A stretch of DNA of 35,886 nucleotides from Microcaldota archaeon (GTDB taxonomy: Archaea; Micrarchaeota; Micrarchaeia; Micrarchaeales; Micrarchaeaceae). Position numbers and translations under genes: made by a program. Shown here piece by piece: positions 14,430 through 21,734 of this stretch. Every line of letters starts with the position of its first letter. The stretch's first letter is position 1. The stretch is from NCBI GenBank assembly GCA_021797575.1, contig JAJZZN010000030.1, positions 1 to 35,886 of the forward strand, given 5' to 3'. Under the pieces are notes generated by a model. It was not told where the DNA came from. It searched no databases and saw nothing but the letters and a program-made list of their open reading frames with translations.

Positions 14430-15764
14430 CTAGCTGTATCGCTTGAAGCGCCTGTATTTGCCGATAGTTGGGGAAGCTGCTGGGCATCCAAAAACATCGT
14501 TGAGTTCCACAACCGAATCTATCATCGATGCGTATGACCAGTTGAGTCTCTGTATGGGCCTGCCGCCGTTAAGGGCGAGGTAATTGCCTTCGTCTATCCC
14601 GGTTGCAGGATCTTCTATTACCTGCTCAGGCATGCCTTCGGAATATTTCTCATTGATCCTCTTAACCTTCTCCTCGGCGGCGTCATGTGCACCTAGCCTG
14701 TGCATGTATATCGCCATCTCGTAGCCGCTGATGAGCCAGCGGCCTCCGCAGAAATATGTATCGTGGAGATTCCTGACTGCTATGTCATGCCCGTTAAACA
14801 GCTTGCGCTCTATCTCTTCTATTGTCCTGCGCTCTACACCATCCCCAAGCTCCCTGTCGGTGATGCCAAACCTTGTGAATATGAACAGCTCCTCGAAATC
14901 GACGCCTGCCGCTACATCAGGGTCGGAGAAAGGCCGGCGCCTGCTGTAGAGCACTCCGCCCTTTACCATGTCCCTCATAGCCTGCTGCATGCCGCCATTG
15001 TACAGGGAATTGAATATGTGCTCTATATTTGCCGCGGTAATCCCTATCGTACCATCAGCACTGAATCCCTTGAGTATCTCCTTTGCTTTGTATATCGCAG
15101 CTATGTCGTATGAATGCAGGTATTCGGTATCGACTTCCCACGCGTCGCTGGATGGAGTGAGGTACGCTTTCCCCAAGTACCTTGCAATGTCTTCCGCATT
15201 CCTTGAGAGGAAATCCTTCTCGTTGATGTCGAGCCCGAACAGCATGCTTTTCCTCTCTAATGACAATAGTATAAGCGGAAGCGTATCGTACTGTATAAGC
15301 CACTTGTTCCAATCGTTGTTGGTGTCATCTATTTCCGTATTCCCGACCCGGCCCTTGAAAAGGTTGGCATTCGGATCCACCCTTGCAGGCATGTGGACGT
15401 CCATTGATTTAAAACGGTTTATATCTTCGAAAGGAATATCTAGGGAAGAACGCAATGATGACATATACTTTTCTGCCGCGCCGATATTGAACCTTATTAT
15501 GCGGTCTGCTGCGTCCTTTGCTGATGCAGCTGTTTCTGCGTCCTTGCTGCTCATAATTGATGATGCACCAAGCAATGACATGGCTATGAAGCTGGAGTCG
15601 CGGAACCAGTGCGGCTTGTACCAGCCATAGTCCGACGATGCTGAAATGAAGCCGTTGCCAGAGACCTGCGCAATCAGGTATTTTGCCGCTTCCTTCGCCT
15701 GCTCGGTCAGGCCCTCGCCATCCGTACGCAAACTTCTATAACCCCGCGATTTGTCATAGTACAT
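14430..15764 (-). CDS. GH15-family glycoside hydrolase (glucoamylase/glucodextranase/trehalase-like)
   Basis: 444 residues with the (alpha/alpha)6 barrel pattern of GH15. Diagnostic pieces: WFRDSSF (53-59) near the substrate site, WEVDTEYLHSYD (209-220) matching the WE..H.Y block with E210 as likely general acid, YFCGGRWLISGYEMAIY, and the C-terminal EQVIEDPATGIDEGN ... QRLNWSYASMI block, equivalent to the second catalytic glutamate region and the LxWSHA end. It would release glucose from alpha-glucans or trehalose; substrate is not decidable. No signal peptide, so probably cytosolic. ATG 15764 follows AGGTGG. It lies 66 bases downstream of the translin gene and closes a long minus-strand run. 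Confidence 0.8.
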   Translation of the reverse strand: MYYDKSRGYRSLRTDGEGLTEQAKEAAKYLIAQVSGNGFISASSDYGWYKPHWFRDSSFIAMSLLGASSIMSSKDAETAASAKDAADRIIRFNIGAAEKYMSSLRSSLDIPFEDINRFKSMDVHMPARVDPNANLFKGRVGNTEIDDTNNDWNKWLIQYDTLPLILLSLERKSMLFGLDINEKDFLSRNAEDIARYLGKAYLTPSSDAWEVDTEYLHSYDIAAIYKAKEILKGFSADGTIGITAANIEHIFNSLYNGGMQQAMRDMVKGGVLYSRRRPFSDPDVAAGVDFEELFIFTRFGITDRELGDGVERRTIEEIERKLFNGHDIAVRNLHDTYFCGGRWLISGYEMAIYMHRLGAHDAAEEKVKRINEKYSEGMPEQVIEDPATGIDEGNYLALNGGRPIQRLNWSYASMIDSVVELNDVFGCPAASPTIGKYRRFKRYS

Positions 15765-15830
15765 TTATCCACCTACAAGCGCAATACCTTAATCACCCTT
15801 GCACCCAGCAAATGCATTTTCCGCAACAAA

Positions 15831-16412
15831 TTATTTCGTGAACCGGAGTATGTCACTGCCTGCATTCTCTAGCTGTATCCTTGCAACGTCCTGCTTCTTC
15901 CTGAACCCAGGGAGCACTGATTCCGGGAAGCGTATTGCCCTCGTCGCATCATATATGTATTCCATGAGCGCCAGGTGCGACTTCGCCCTCTCGACCTCGC
16001 CAGCCCTCAGCGAATCGAGTATCTCCCTCTTGAGTTCGCCGACAACATCCATTATGCCAAGCAGGTACGCTTCCGGGCTTATCCCTAGCTCCCTGTAGCC
16101 CGGCATGCGCTGCTGCCCAGCATCGCCCGTGATACTGTAAAGCACGCTCGCTTCTGCGAATTCCTGCGAAGGCATCAATAGGAGGTAGCTGTCGCTCGTG
16201 ATATGCTTGAGCTCCGATATCAGCGCCTTTGACTGCGCAAGCAGTGATGCCGCTTCCTCAAATTTGCGATTGTGCATCATATTTATTGCCTTGGCGCAAT
16301 ACCTGACCGAATCCCTGGATAGCTCGTTGATCTTGTCGAGTTCCTTCTGCTTTTTCTCCAGCTCCGCCTCTATGGATTCAATCTCCTCCCTCATGTCTGT
16401 GCTCTCTTTCAT
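15831..16412 (-). CDS. Translin/Trax-family nuclease
   Basis: 193-residue all-helical protein of the translin superfamily. Family blocks: NRKFEEAASLLAQSK, QEFAEASVLYSI, the hallmark GISPEAYLLGIMDVVGELKR, and RKKQDVARIQLENAGSDI near the end. The residues that form the RNase site of Trax in the C3PO complex appear to be kept: E84 and E87 (three apart, in QEFAEA) and D175 in KKQDVAR. A homo-oligomeric RNase like the Archaeoglobus homologue is therefore expected. ATG 16412 overlaps the ogg stop by four bases, so translation is probably coupled. N-terminal residues 8-35 form a charged coiled coil. Confidence 0.85.
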   Translation of the reverse strand: MKESTDMREEIESIEAELEKKQKELDKINELSRDSVRYCAKAINMMHNRKFEEAASLLAQSKALISELKHITSDSYLLLMPSQEFAEASVLYSITGDAGQQRMPGYRELGISPEAYLLGIMDVVGELKREILDSLRAGEVERAKSHLALMEYIYDATRAIRFPESVLPGFRKKQDVARIQLENAGSDILRFTK

Positions 16413-17317
16413 CGTTTCGCCCTGCCAACAAGACTGCCCCTTCCGCTCCAGAAAAGGTATTGCTGCGCATATCCTGCATATCTGCCCCAGCGCCTCTCTG
16501 CGAACTCATGCAGCTTGCTTATATTCTGCTTCCTGCCTTTGAAATATACGTTCTCCAGTATGCGTTTCATCCACACGTCTATCGGGCATGCCTCTGTCTT
16601 GCCGTATCCCATGAGCGCTATGCAGTCCGCCACCTTGTCTCCGACTCCGCTTATCTCCATCAGGCTCTCCTTTATCTCTGGATAGCCCTTGGACTTCAGA
16701 GAATCTAGGTCTATGTTGTAGGTGCAGAACTCTGCCGCCTCTTTAAGGTACTTGTCCCTGAAGCCAGTGCCGCATGCGAACAAATCTGCCCTGTCAGCGC
16801 GCGCAATCTCTGCGCTCGTAGGGAAGGATTTGGCTATGACGTTATCCATGTCATCCCTTATAGGTGTGCCGAACCTCTCTATAATGTTCTTCGCTATGAG
16901 GCGTATCCGCTTTACATTGTTGAACTGCGATATAATGAATAGAGCTGTTGTCTCCCATGGGTCATTAACTGTAAGGCGCATGCCCCTGTATTTCGCTATC
17001 GATTCATGCATGAATTTGTCTGTATCGATTTCGCTGTATATCTTATCAAGGTTGTCGCTGATCCTGAACCGTTCCTTGAAATGCCTTTCGGCATATCCTA
17101 TGTCCTTGCTGGCTACGGCGATGCGGCTGCGCCTGCCTCTAGCATGCGCCTGCCTGTGCATCACGTTTATTATGTGCACGCCCTCTGTATAGACCAGGCT
17201 GTTCGTGCGCTCGTCATAGTCGCCGCAGAATGTTATCGGCTGCGCACTCTCGAAAGTATGCTTAAGGCTGAAGTCCTTGACTTCAAACTCGCGCACATGC
17301 ATGCTTTCAAGTGTCAC
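16409..17317 (-). CDS. ogg: 8-oxoguanine DNA glycosylase/AP lyase (archaeal OGG1 type)
   Basis: Removes 8-oxoguanine from DNA and can cleave the abasic site. 302 residues: an N-terminal OGG-type domain, DPWETTALFIISQFNNVKR (119-137), and a helix-hairpin-helix GPD module EISGVGDKVADCIALMGYG (221-239) with catalytic lysine K228, followed by CPIDVWMKR with aspartate D247 and YAGYAQQYLFWSGR at the end. The start is GTG 17317 overlapping the glyS stop by four bases (GTGA); ATG 17302 is the alternative. It stands between glyS and translin with overlaps on both sides, showing one operon of unrelated functions. Confidence 0.9.
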   Translation of the reverse strand: MTLESMHVREFEVKDFSLKHTFESAQPITFCGDYDERTNSLVYTEGVHIINVMHRQAHARGRRSRIAVASKDIGYAERHFKERFRISDNLDKIYSEIDTDKFMHESIAKYRGMRLTVNDPWETTALFIISQFNNVKRIRLIAKNIIERFGTPIRDDMDNVIAKSFPTSAEIARADRADLFACGTGFRDKYLKEAAEFCTYNIDLDSLKSKGYPEIKESLMEISGVGDKVADCIALMGYGKTEACPIDVWMKRILENVYFKGRKQNISKLHEFAERRWGRYAGYAQQYLFWSGRGSLVGRAKR

Positions 17318-18810
17318 TTTATATCGCCCACCTTAATCCTTATTTGGCTGGCATCATTTATATTCCTGACTGTCACAGTATCGTCTTCCAGCGTCTGGTA
17401 GTCGACGGTTATCGCTTTCGGTATGCCTATCTCATCGGCCCTTGCATACCTCTTGCCTATACTGCCGCTCTGGCCGAAAAATGTGGAGAGCTTCATCGAC
17501 TTGAGCCTTGAATCGATTTCCTTCGCCTTTGCCATTATCCTGTCGTCTTTCTGCAATGGGAACACTGCATAGTCGTATGGTGCTACCTTTTTGCTTAGCA
17601 GGAGAACATCCCAGCCGCGCTTATCGTCATTATATAGGGAGTTGCTCATCACGGCCCAGAACAGCCTGTCCAAGCCGAAACTCGCTTCTACGACATGCGG
17701 GACCACCTTGCTGTCGCCATTGACTATTGACATGTCCTCCTTTGAGTATTTCTGGTGATTCTGCAGGTCGAAATCCGTCCTGTATGCGTTGCCTATGACC
17801 TCTTCATAGTCGCTGCCTATCAGAACTTCTACGTCAATGTTGCCTTTTGAATAGTGAGGCAGCTCTTCCTTCATTGGCTGCCTGTACCTTATTTTGTCTT
17901 CGGGTATGCCCAAAGAGCTTAGGAAATCAGCCTCGTTCTGCATCAGATACCCCATCAATGTGTTTGGCACCAACCCCGAAGCTATGAGCTCGCCTATCTT
18001 CACCTTGCTGCAATCCTGGCTGCCGCCTTCCTGCACCTCGCGGGACAGGAAGTTTATCTCCTTTGACAGATTGGCATTTTTTATCTCTGAGCCGTCTATG
18101 TAAAGCGCCTTGTCCCCTGGGTCGAAGAAGAACTCAAGCTCCATCTGCGAGAACTCCCTCATGCGTATCAGTATCTTCCTCGGCGATATTTCGTTCCTAA
18201 ATGCCTTGCCCACCTGGCCTATGCCAATGGGGAGCTTTATGCCGTACGCCCTAGCGAGCTTCTTGAAGTCGGTGAATATGCCCTGCGCCGTCTCTGGCCT
18301 CAGGAAGCCCTTGACATTGCCCAACGGACCTATGTCTGTACTCATCATCAGGTTGAAGTTGACCGCGCGGCCAAGGTTGCCGCCGCATTTCTCGCATTTT
18401 ATCCCGCTCTCACTGAGGGCTTTGCCGAGCTCCTCTATGCCCATCTTCAGAACTTCGTTGGCCCTCTTTGTGTCGCCCTTGCCTTCAAAATATGCCTGCA
18501 GCAGCTTGTCCACTCTATAAGTAGTGCCGCATTTCTCGCATTTGGATATTGGATCGGTAAACGTGCTTAGATGGCCGCTCGCCTCGAACATAATGCTTGG
18601 CCCTATGATCGATGTGAACACCTCCATGTTGCCCATGCCAGTTATGAACATATCCCTCCAAAGACCCTCTATCCTGTGCCTTATGGAAACGCCTATAGGC
18701 CCGTAGTCGTAAAATCCAGCAAGCTCGCCGTATATCTCGTAAGACGGCAGCAGTATGCCGCGCCTGGAGCACAGGTTAACCAGTGCATCTATGCCTTCCT
18801 TCTTCATCAT
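17314..18810 (-). CDS. glyS: Glycyl-tRNA synthetase (dimeric, archaeal/eukaryal type)
   Basis: Class II synthetase of 498 residues charging tRNA(Gly). Visible: RGILLPSYEIYGELAGFYDYG at the N-terminus (18 of the motif-1 side), two CEKCG pairs around residues 91 and 138 that probably bind zinc, ETAQGIFTDFK, motif 2 FRNEISPRKILIRMREFSQ, AEASFGLDRLFWAV-like motif 3 (VEASFGLDRLF), and a C-terminal anticodon-binding domain (APYDYAVFPLQ ... DEIGIPKAITVDYQTLEDDTV). It is somewhat shorter than many archaeal enzymes and close to the compact Thermus form. ATG 18810 is chosen; the next codon is also ATG. The HTH gene ends 21 bases upstream. Confidence 0.94.
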   Translation of the reverse strand: MMKKEGIDALVNLCSRRGILLPSYEIYGELAGFYDYGPIGVSIRHRIEGLWRDMFITGMGNMEVFTSIIGPSIMFEASGHLSTFTDPISKCEKCGTTYRVDKLLQAYFEGKGDTKRANEVLKMGIEELGKALSESGIKCEKCGGNLGRAVNFNLMMSTDIGPLGNVKGFLRPETAQGIFTDFKKLARAYGIKLPIGIGQVGKAFRNEISPRKILIRMREFSQMELEFFFDPGDKALYIDGSEIKNANLSKEINFLSREVQEGGSQDCSKVKIGELIASGLVPNTLMGYLMQNEADFLSSLGIPEDKIRYRQPMKEELPHYSKGNIDVEVLIGSDYEEVIGNAYRTDFDLQNHQKYSKEDMSIVNGDSKVVPHVVEASFGLDRLFWAVMSNSLYNDDKRGWDVLLLSKKVAPYDYAVFPLQKDDRIMAKAKEIDSRLKSMKLSTFFGQSGSIGKRYARADEIGIPKAITVDYQTLEDDTVTVRNINDASQIRIKVGDIK

Positions 18811-18831
18811 ATGATTACCATATTATACTAT

Positions 18832-19185
18832 TCATGCAGGTAAAGCCACTTTCATGCCGAGCTTCTTGCCCACCAAGTCTATCATCGCCTTGCCAGAAGC
18901 TGCGCAGTCTATCATCCGGTTGAGCTTCTTCGTGTCTGCGCCTGAAGCCGCATCAAGCATGTCATCGCCAACTATGCCGCTGGCGTATGCAGCCTTGCCG
19001 AGCTTGGATATGCTAGCGGAGCATTTGTCCGAGAGGTACTTGTTCACCGCTGCCTGCGTTATACCTAGTGAAAGCGCTATGCGCGACTGGTCCATGCTGT
19101 ACTTTTCTGAGAGGCCTTTTGCGAGCGCATACCTGATGGCAGGTATCGATAGCTTCATCAGGTCGCTGCAGTTTGCAGTCTTCAT
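18832..19185 (-). CDS. Small helix-turn-helix regulator (ThiN-associated HTH type)
   Basis: 117 residues. The central segment SEKYSMDQSRIALSLGITQA (25-44), continuing AVNKYLSDK, is a clear helix-turn-helix, and the whole N-terminal half resembles the DNA-binding domain that in other archaea is fused to ThiN (COG2522-like): a short lead with a cysteine, IPAIRYALAKGL, then the HTH. No ThiN thiamine-phosphate synthase domain follows; the rest is a short helical tail. The start at 19185 is fixed by GGTGAT three bases upstream; longer frames lack this. Gaps of 33 bases upstream and 21 downstream (glyS) place it inside the long operon. Its target is unknown. Confidence 0.72.
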   Translation of the reverse strand: MKTANCSDLMKLSIPAIRYALAKGLSEKYSMDQSRIALSLGITQAAVNKYLSDKCSASISKLGKAAYASGIVGDDMLDAASGADTKKLNRMIDCAASGKAMIDLVGKKLGMKVALPA

Positions 19186-19218
19186 CTTATCACCACGCAT
19201 TGGCATGTAGGCCATTAA

Positions 19219-19770
19219 TCACTCGTCTATGCCCAGCGAGTCCTTGAGCTTGCCGAATATACCTTTCCCTTTCTGCTTTGCTTTCTCGTCGCCCTTGTAA
19301 TCGCCATCCTCCTCTTCCTCATCCTCGTCTTCTGCTGCTTTCTGTCTCTTCTGAGCCTTCTGGGGCTTGCGCTTCGATGACAAGCTGTCCTGCGACCCTC
19401 CTAGCTGCGGTATGTCCTTGCCGGTGCTCGCACTGATTATGCTGCCTATGTCCATCTTCTGGAACGAAGAATTCCTCAGCACGATGACATTTGCAAGCGC
19501 CTCCTTTGCCTCCTCCACATCTCGAGTATTGCTGCACACGGCTGCGCGCATCTTGTCCGACTTGTTAACTTCGGTGCAGGTATATATCGGCTTGTCCGTA
19601 ACGACGAATGCGAGCCTGAATGAATCCCTGTGCGACTCGAGCTCCGACACTATCTGCTGCGGCTCGCTCACATCGCTTTCGCTTATTATTCCTATGTTGC
19701 CGCTGGCATTCACCATGTTCGCAAGGGCTATCCCGTTCCTCTTGCTATCGCTTACTATAAACACCTTCAT
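19219..19770 (-). CDS. RpiB/LacAB-like domain protein with charged C-terminal tail
   Basis: 183 residues. The first 115 resemble the ribose-5-phosphate isomerase B fold: MKVFIVSDSKRNGIALANMV at the start and a block TEVNKSDKMRAAVCSNTRDV (67-84), EEAKEALANVIVLRN (86-100), where RpiB has NK..GIRAA.C......A..HN.ANV. The catalytic cysteine and HN of true RpiB are not clearly kept, so isomerase activity is doubtful. Residues 125-170 are low complexity, basic then very acidic (DEDEEEEDGD), and the last 14 (GIFGKLKDSLGIDE) could form an amphipathic helix. ATG 19770 lies about 23 bases from a TATA-like box and has no ribosome binding site, so it is probably leaderless. It heads the run toward glyS. 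Confidence 0.6.
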   Translation of the reverse strand: MKVFIVSDSKRNGIALANMVNASGNIGIISESDVSEPQQIVSELESHRDSFRLAFVVTDKPIYTCTEVNKSDKMRAAVCSNTRDVEEAKEALANVIVLRNSSFQKMDIGSIISASTGKDIPQLGGSQDSLSSKRKPQKAQKRQKAAEDEDEEEEDGDYKGDEKAKQKGKGIFGKLKDSLGIDE

Positions 19771-19785
19771 AGTGCGTAAATTGGC

Positions 19786-19800
19786 AGTTATAATTATTAA
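19786..19800. promoter_or_regulatory. Shared divergent TATA region (RpiB-like gene / eS26)
   Basis: AGTTATAATTATTAA reads as a TATA box on both strands. Leftward it lies about 23 bases from ATG 19770 (leaderless transcript). Rightward it predicts a start near 19818, leaving about 16 bases that contain GAGGTG before the TTG of eS26 at 19834. Confidence 0.45.
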
Positions 19801-19833
19801 TCCTTTTGATGTTAATAGATAAGAGGTGTTTAT

Positions 19834-20067
19834 TTGAGAGGAAAAGAGACCATAGTCATATGCGAATCGTGCGGCAGGAAGGTACCAAGGAACAAAGCAG
19901 TTGCCTTTGAAAAGGCGGTGAGGTTCAACACCGAGCTCAAGAATGCTAATGATGTTAGGTTCTTCGAGAAAATGAAGGTATACTATTGCGTAAGCTGCGC
20001 AAAGCACAGGGGCATATTCGAGCAGAAGAAGAGGCAAGCAATAGAGCGCTCCAAGAAGTTGGTCTGA
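19834..20067 (+). CDS. rps26e: Ribosomal protein eS26
   Basis: 77-residue zinc protein of the small ribosomal subunit. CESCGRKVPRNKAV (10-23) and YYCVSCAKHRGIF (50-62) give the two CxxC pairs (C10/C13 and C52/C55) and the VP.(D/N)KA and HYCVSCA-H signatures of eS26, here in a short archaeal form. The start is TTG at 19834, six bases after GAGGTG; no ATG is available. The stop overlaps the ATG of the next gene by one base (TGATG). To my knowledge eS26 in archaea is known mainly from TACK-type lineages and is missing in most Euryarchaeota, so its presence carries phylogenetic information. Confidence 0.85.
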   Translation: MRGKETIVICESCGRKVPRNKAVAFEKAVRFNTELKNANDVRFFEKMKVYYCVSCAKHRGIFEQKKRQAIERSKKLV

Positions 20068-21128
20068 TGACTATAAATCCCGATACGGATTTGCTCATAT
20101 TCAGGGAAAGGATAGAGAAGGGCGAGTTCAAGCCATCGGGATTTGTCAACGTGCAGCACGAGGCTGCGCCAGTACAGCCTGTCGAGAACAGGGCGGTAAC
20201 TGAGCCGCATGCAGAATCGGGCAATGAGTACAGGTACCAGCAGATAGGCGGGGCGCCTGCGGCTTCGGGAGGGGCTACACTGCAGCAGATGGGCAATGCG
20301 CAGCAAGCCGGCGCGGCGATAGAGGAGAACATAGGCGAAGTAGCAAAAGAGACCTACGTGCCGCCATCTGAGGGCTATACACAGGTAGAGGCAGCACTTG
20401 GTAACATACTCGGCGCTTCTGAAACCGAGAGCCTGATGGGCGACAAGGAGAAGAGGGTCACAAAGAGCGAGCGCGAGGAGAGGGAGGCAGCTGAGGGCAT
20501 GTACTGCGTATGGCACCCGTGGAGATCCGCGTATGCAATATGCCATTACTGCCATAGGCCGTTCTGCTTCGAGGACCTTGTTGAAAGCAACGGCAACTAC
20601 TACTGCCTTGAGGACATAGACAAGGCAGGGGCAGAGCAGGAATCGCTGAGTGGAATGAGGAAGCTGCCGCTCAACCTCAACATAGTTTCAGGCATGATAT
20701 TCATGGTGCCTATGGTCATAGTGCTACTGTTCAGCGGCAACGGCCTTGCGGAAGCGATAACATTCGCGCAGAGAGTGGGGTTCTTCACGTTCATATCAAA
20801 TGCGACATTCACATATGCAGCGGCTATGCTCGGCATACTTCTCGCTTTCTTCTGCTTCATAGCGGGAGTAATGATATTCGTTGGCTCGAAGAAGAGCACA
20901 TGGTTAGGGCTTTCATCCAATGTCCTCACGAGCATATTTTTCCTTTACGTTTTTGTTGATGCGCATGAAATATATGCGCTAGCTGGCGCGGCGATAATGC
21001 TTGCCGGGCTTGCGATACTTATATACTCGAGGATAACTTACCAGCCGAGCGCTGAGGAGCTGAGCAAGGAGCTGAAAGCAAACAATGCTGAGGCCCCTAT
21101 AGAATTTCCGAATGCTGGAAGGTTCTAG
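20067..21128 (+). CDS. B-box-like zinc-finger membrane protein
   Basis: 353 residues; no named family recognised. The first 145 are hydrophilic and poorly structured (Q-, A- and E-rich). A B-box-like finger follows: C147-x2-H150-x8-C159-x2-C162-x4-C167-x12-C180, with WHPWRSAYAICHYCHRPFC as core, which is the pattern of B-box/zinc-ribbon domains that precede membrane spans in many prokaryotic proteins. After it come about four membrane segments (203-223, 248-271, 281-298, 303-320) and a short charged tail. The ATG overlaps the eS26 stop by one base, so both are translated from one message. It converges with bud32, overlapping its end by four bases. Confidence 0.72.
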   Translation: MTINPDTDLLIFRERIEKGEFKPSGFVNVQHEAAPVQPVENRAVTEPHAESGNEYRYQQIGGAPAASGGATLQQMGNAQQAGAAIEENIGEVAKETYVPPSEGYTQVEAALGNILGASETESLMGDKEKRVTKSEREEREAAEGMYCVWHPWRSAYAICHYCHRPFCFEDLVESNGNYYCLEDIDKAGAEQESLSGMRKLPLNLNIVSGMIFMVPMVIVLLFSGNGLAEAITFAQRVGFFTFISNATFTYAAAMLGILLAFFCFIAGVMIFVGSKKSTWLGLSSNVLTSIFFLYVFVDAHEIYALAGAAIMLAGLAILIYSRITYQPSAEELSKELKANNAEAPIEFPNAGRF

Positions 21129-21730
21129 GACCGCTCGTTATACCTGCCTCTTTTCTCTATCCCCGACAGGCGCATGAGCACAATCTTGCACGCGCGGGCT
21201 TTGCTTGAATAGCCTTCGATGAAATAAGCGTAGCTTGCACTGTCTATTGACCTCTTCATCAGCAGGAGGTCGAGGGCCTTTTCCTCAATGGAGTCGGATA
21301 TGGAGGATAGGCCGAAGTCTATAATCCAAGGCTCGCCCTTGGAATCTATTAGTATGTTGGCAGGCGTGAAATCGCCGTGGGAAATGCCTGCATTGTGCAG
21401 CATGCCTAGGTACTTGCCAACTTGCACAAGCATGCCCTTGCTAATCCTCTTGCCCTGCTGCATCATGGTGCTCATCTGCGAGCCATCTATGTATGTTATG
21501 AACAGCTGGTAGCGCTTCGCAAAAAGGACATTGGGCACCCTGACTCCGGCTGAATCCGCAATGTATGTTATCTTCGCCTCGCTTCTGGTCCTTGCAGACC
21601 TTATGCTCTCGTCAAGCTCCTTTATCCTGTATGCCTTGGGTTTCCTGTCCTTTAGTATGGCATCTATGCCGAATGCACTTGTCCTGTAAACCTCTGCTTC
21701 CGAGCCTTTGGCCATGAGCTTCATTGCCAT
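21125..21730 (-). CDS. bud32: KEOPS subunit Bud32 (atypical small protein kinase/ATPase)
   Basis: 201-residue kinase of the KEOPS complex that supports formation of t6A37 in tRNA. Seen: glycine-loop GSEAEVY (8-14 region), the lysine in ILKDRKPKAYR, KARTRSEAKI-like helix (RSARTRSEAKITYIADSAGV), the catalytic loop HGDFTPANILID and the metal loop IDFGLSS. The activation segment and C-lobe are reduced, as is normal for Bud32. ATG 21730 follows GGTGA by four bases and lies four bases after the kae1 stop. Bud32 is fused to Kae1 in many Euryarchaeota; here they are separate adjacent genes in the order kae1-bud32. Confidence 0.93.
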   Translation of the reverse strand: MAMKLMAKGSEAEVYRTSAFGIDAILKDRKPKAYRIKELDESIRSARTRSEAKITYIADSAGVRVPNVLFAKRYQLFITYIDGSQMSTMMQQGKRISKGMLVQVGKYLGMLHNAGISHGDFTPANILIDSKGEPWIIDFGLSSISDSIEEKALDLLLMKRSIDSASYAYFIEGYSSKARACKIVLMRLSGIEKRGRYNERS

Positions 21731-21734
21731 TTGT

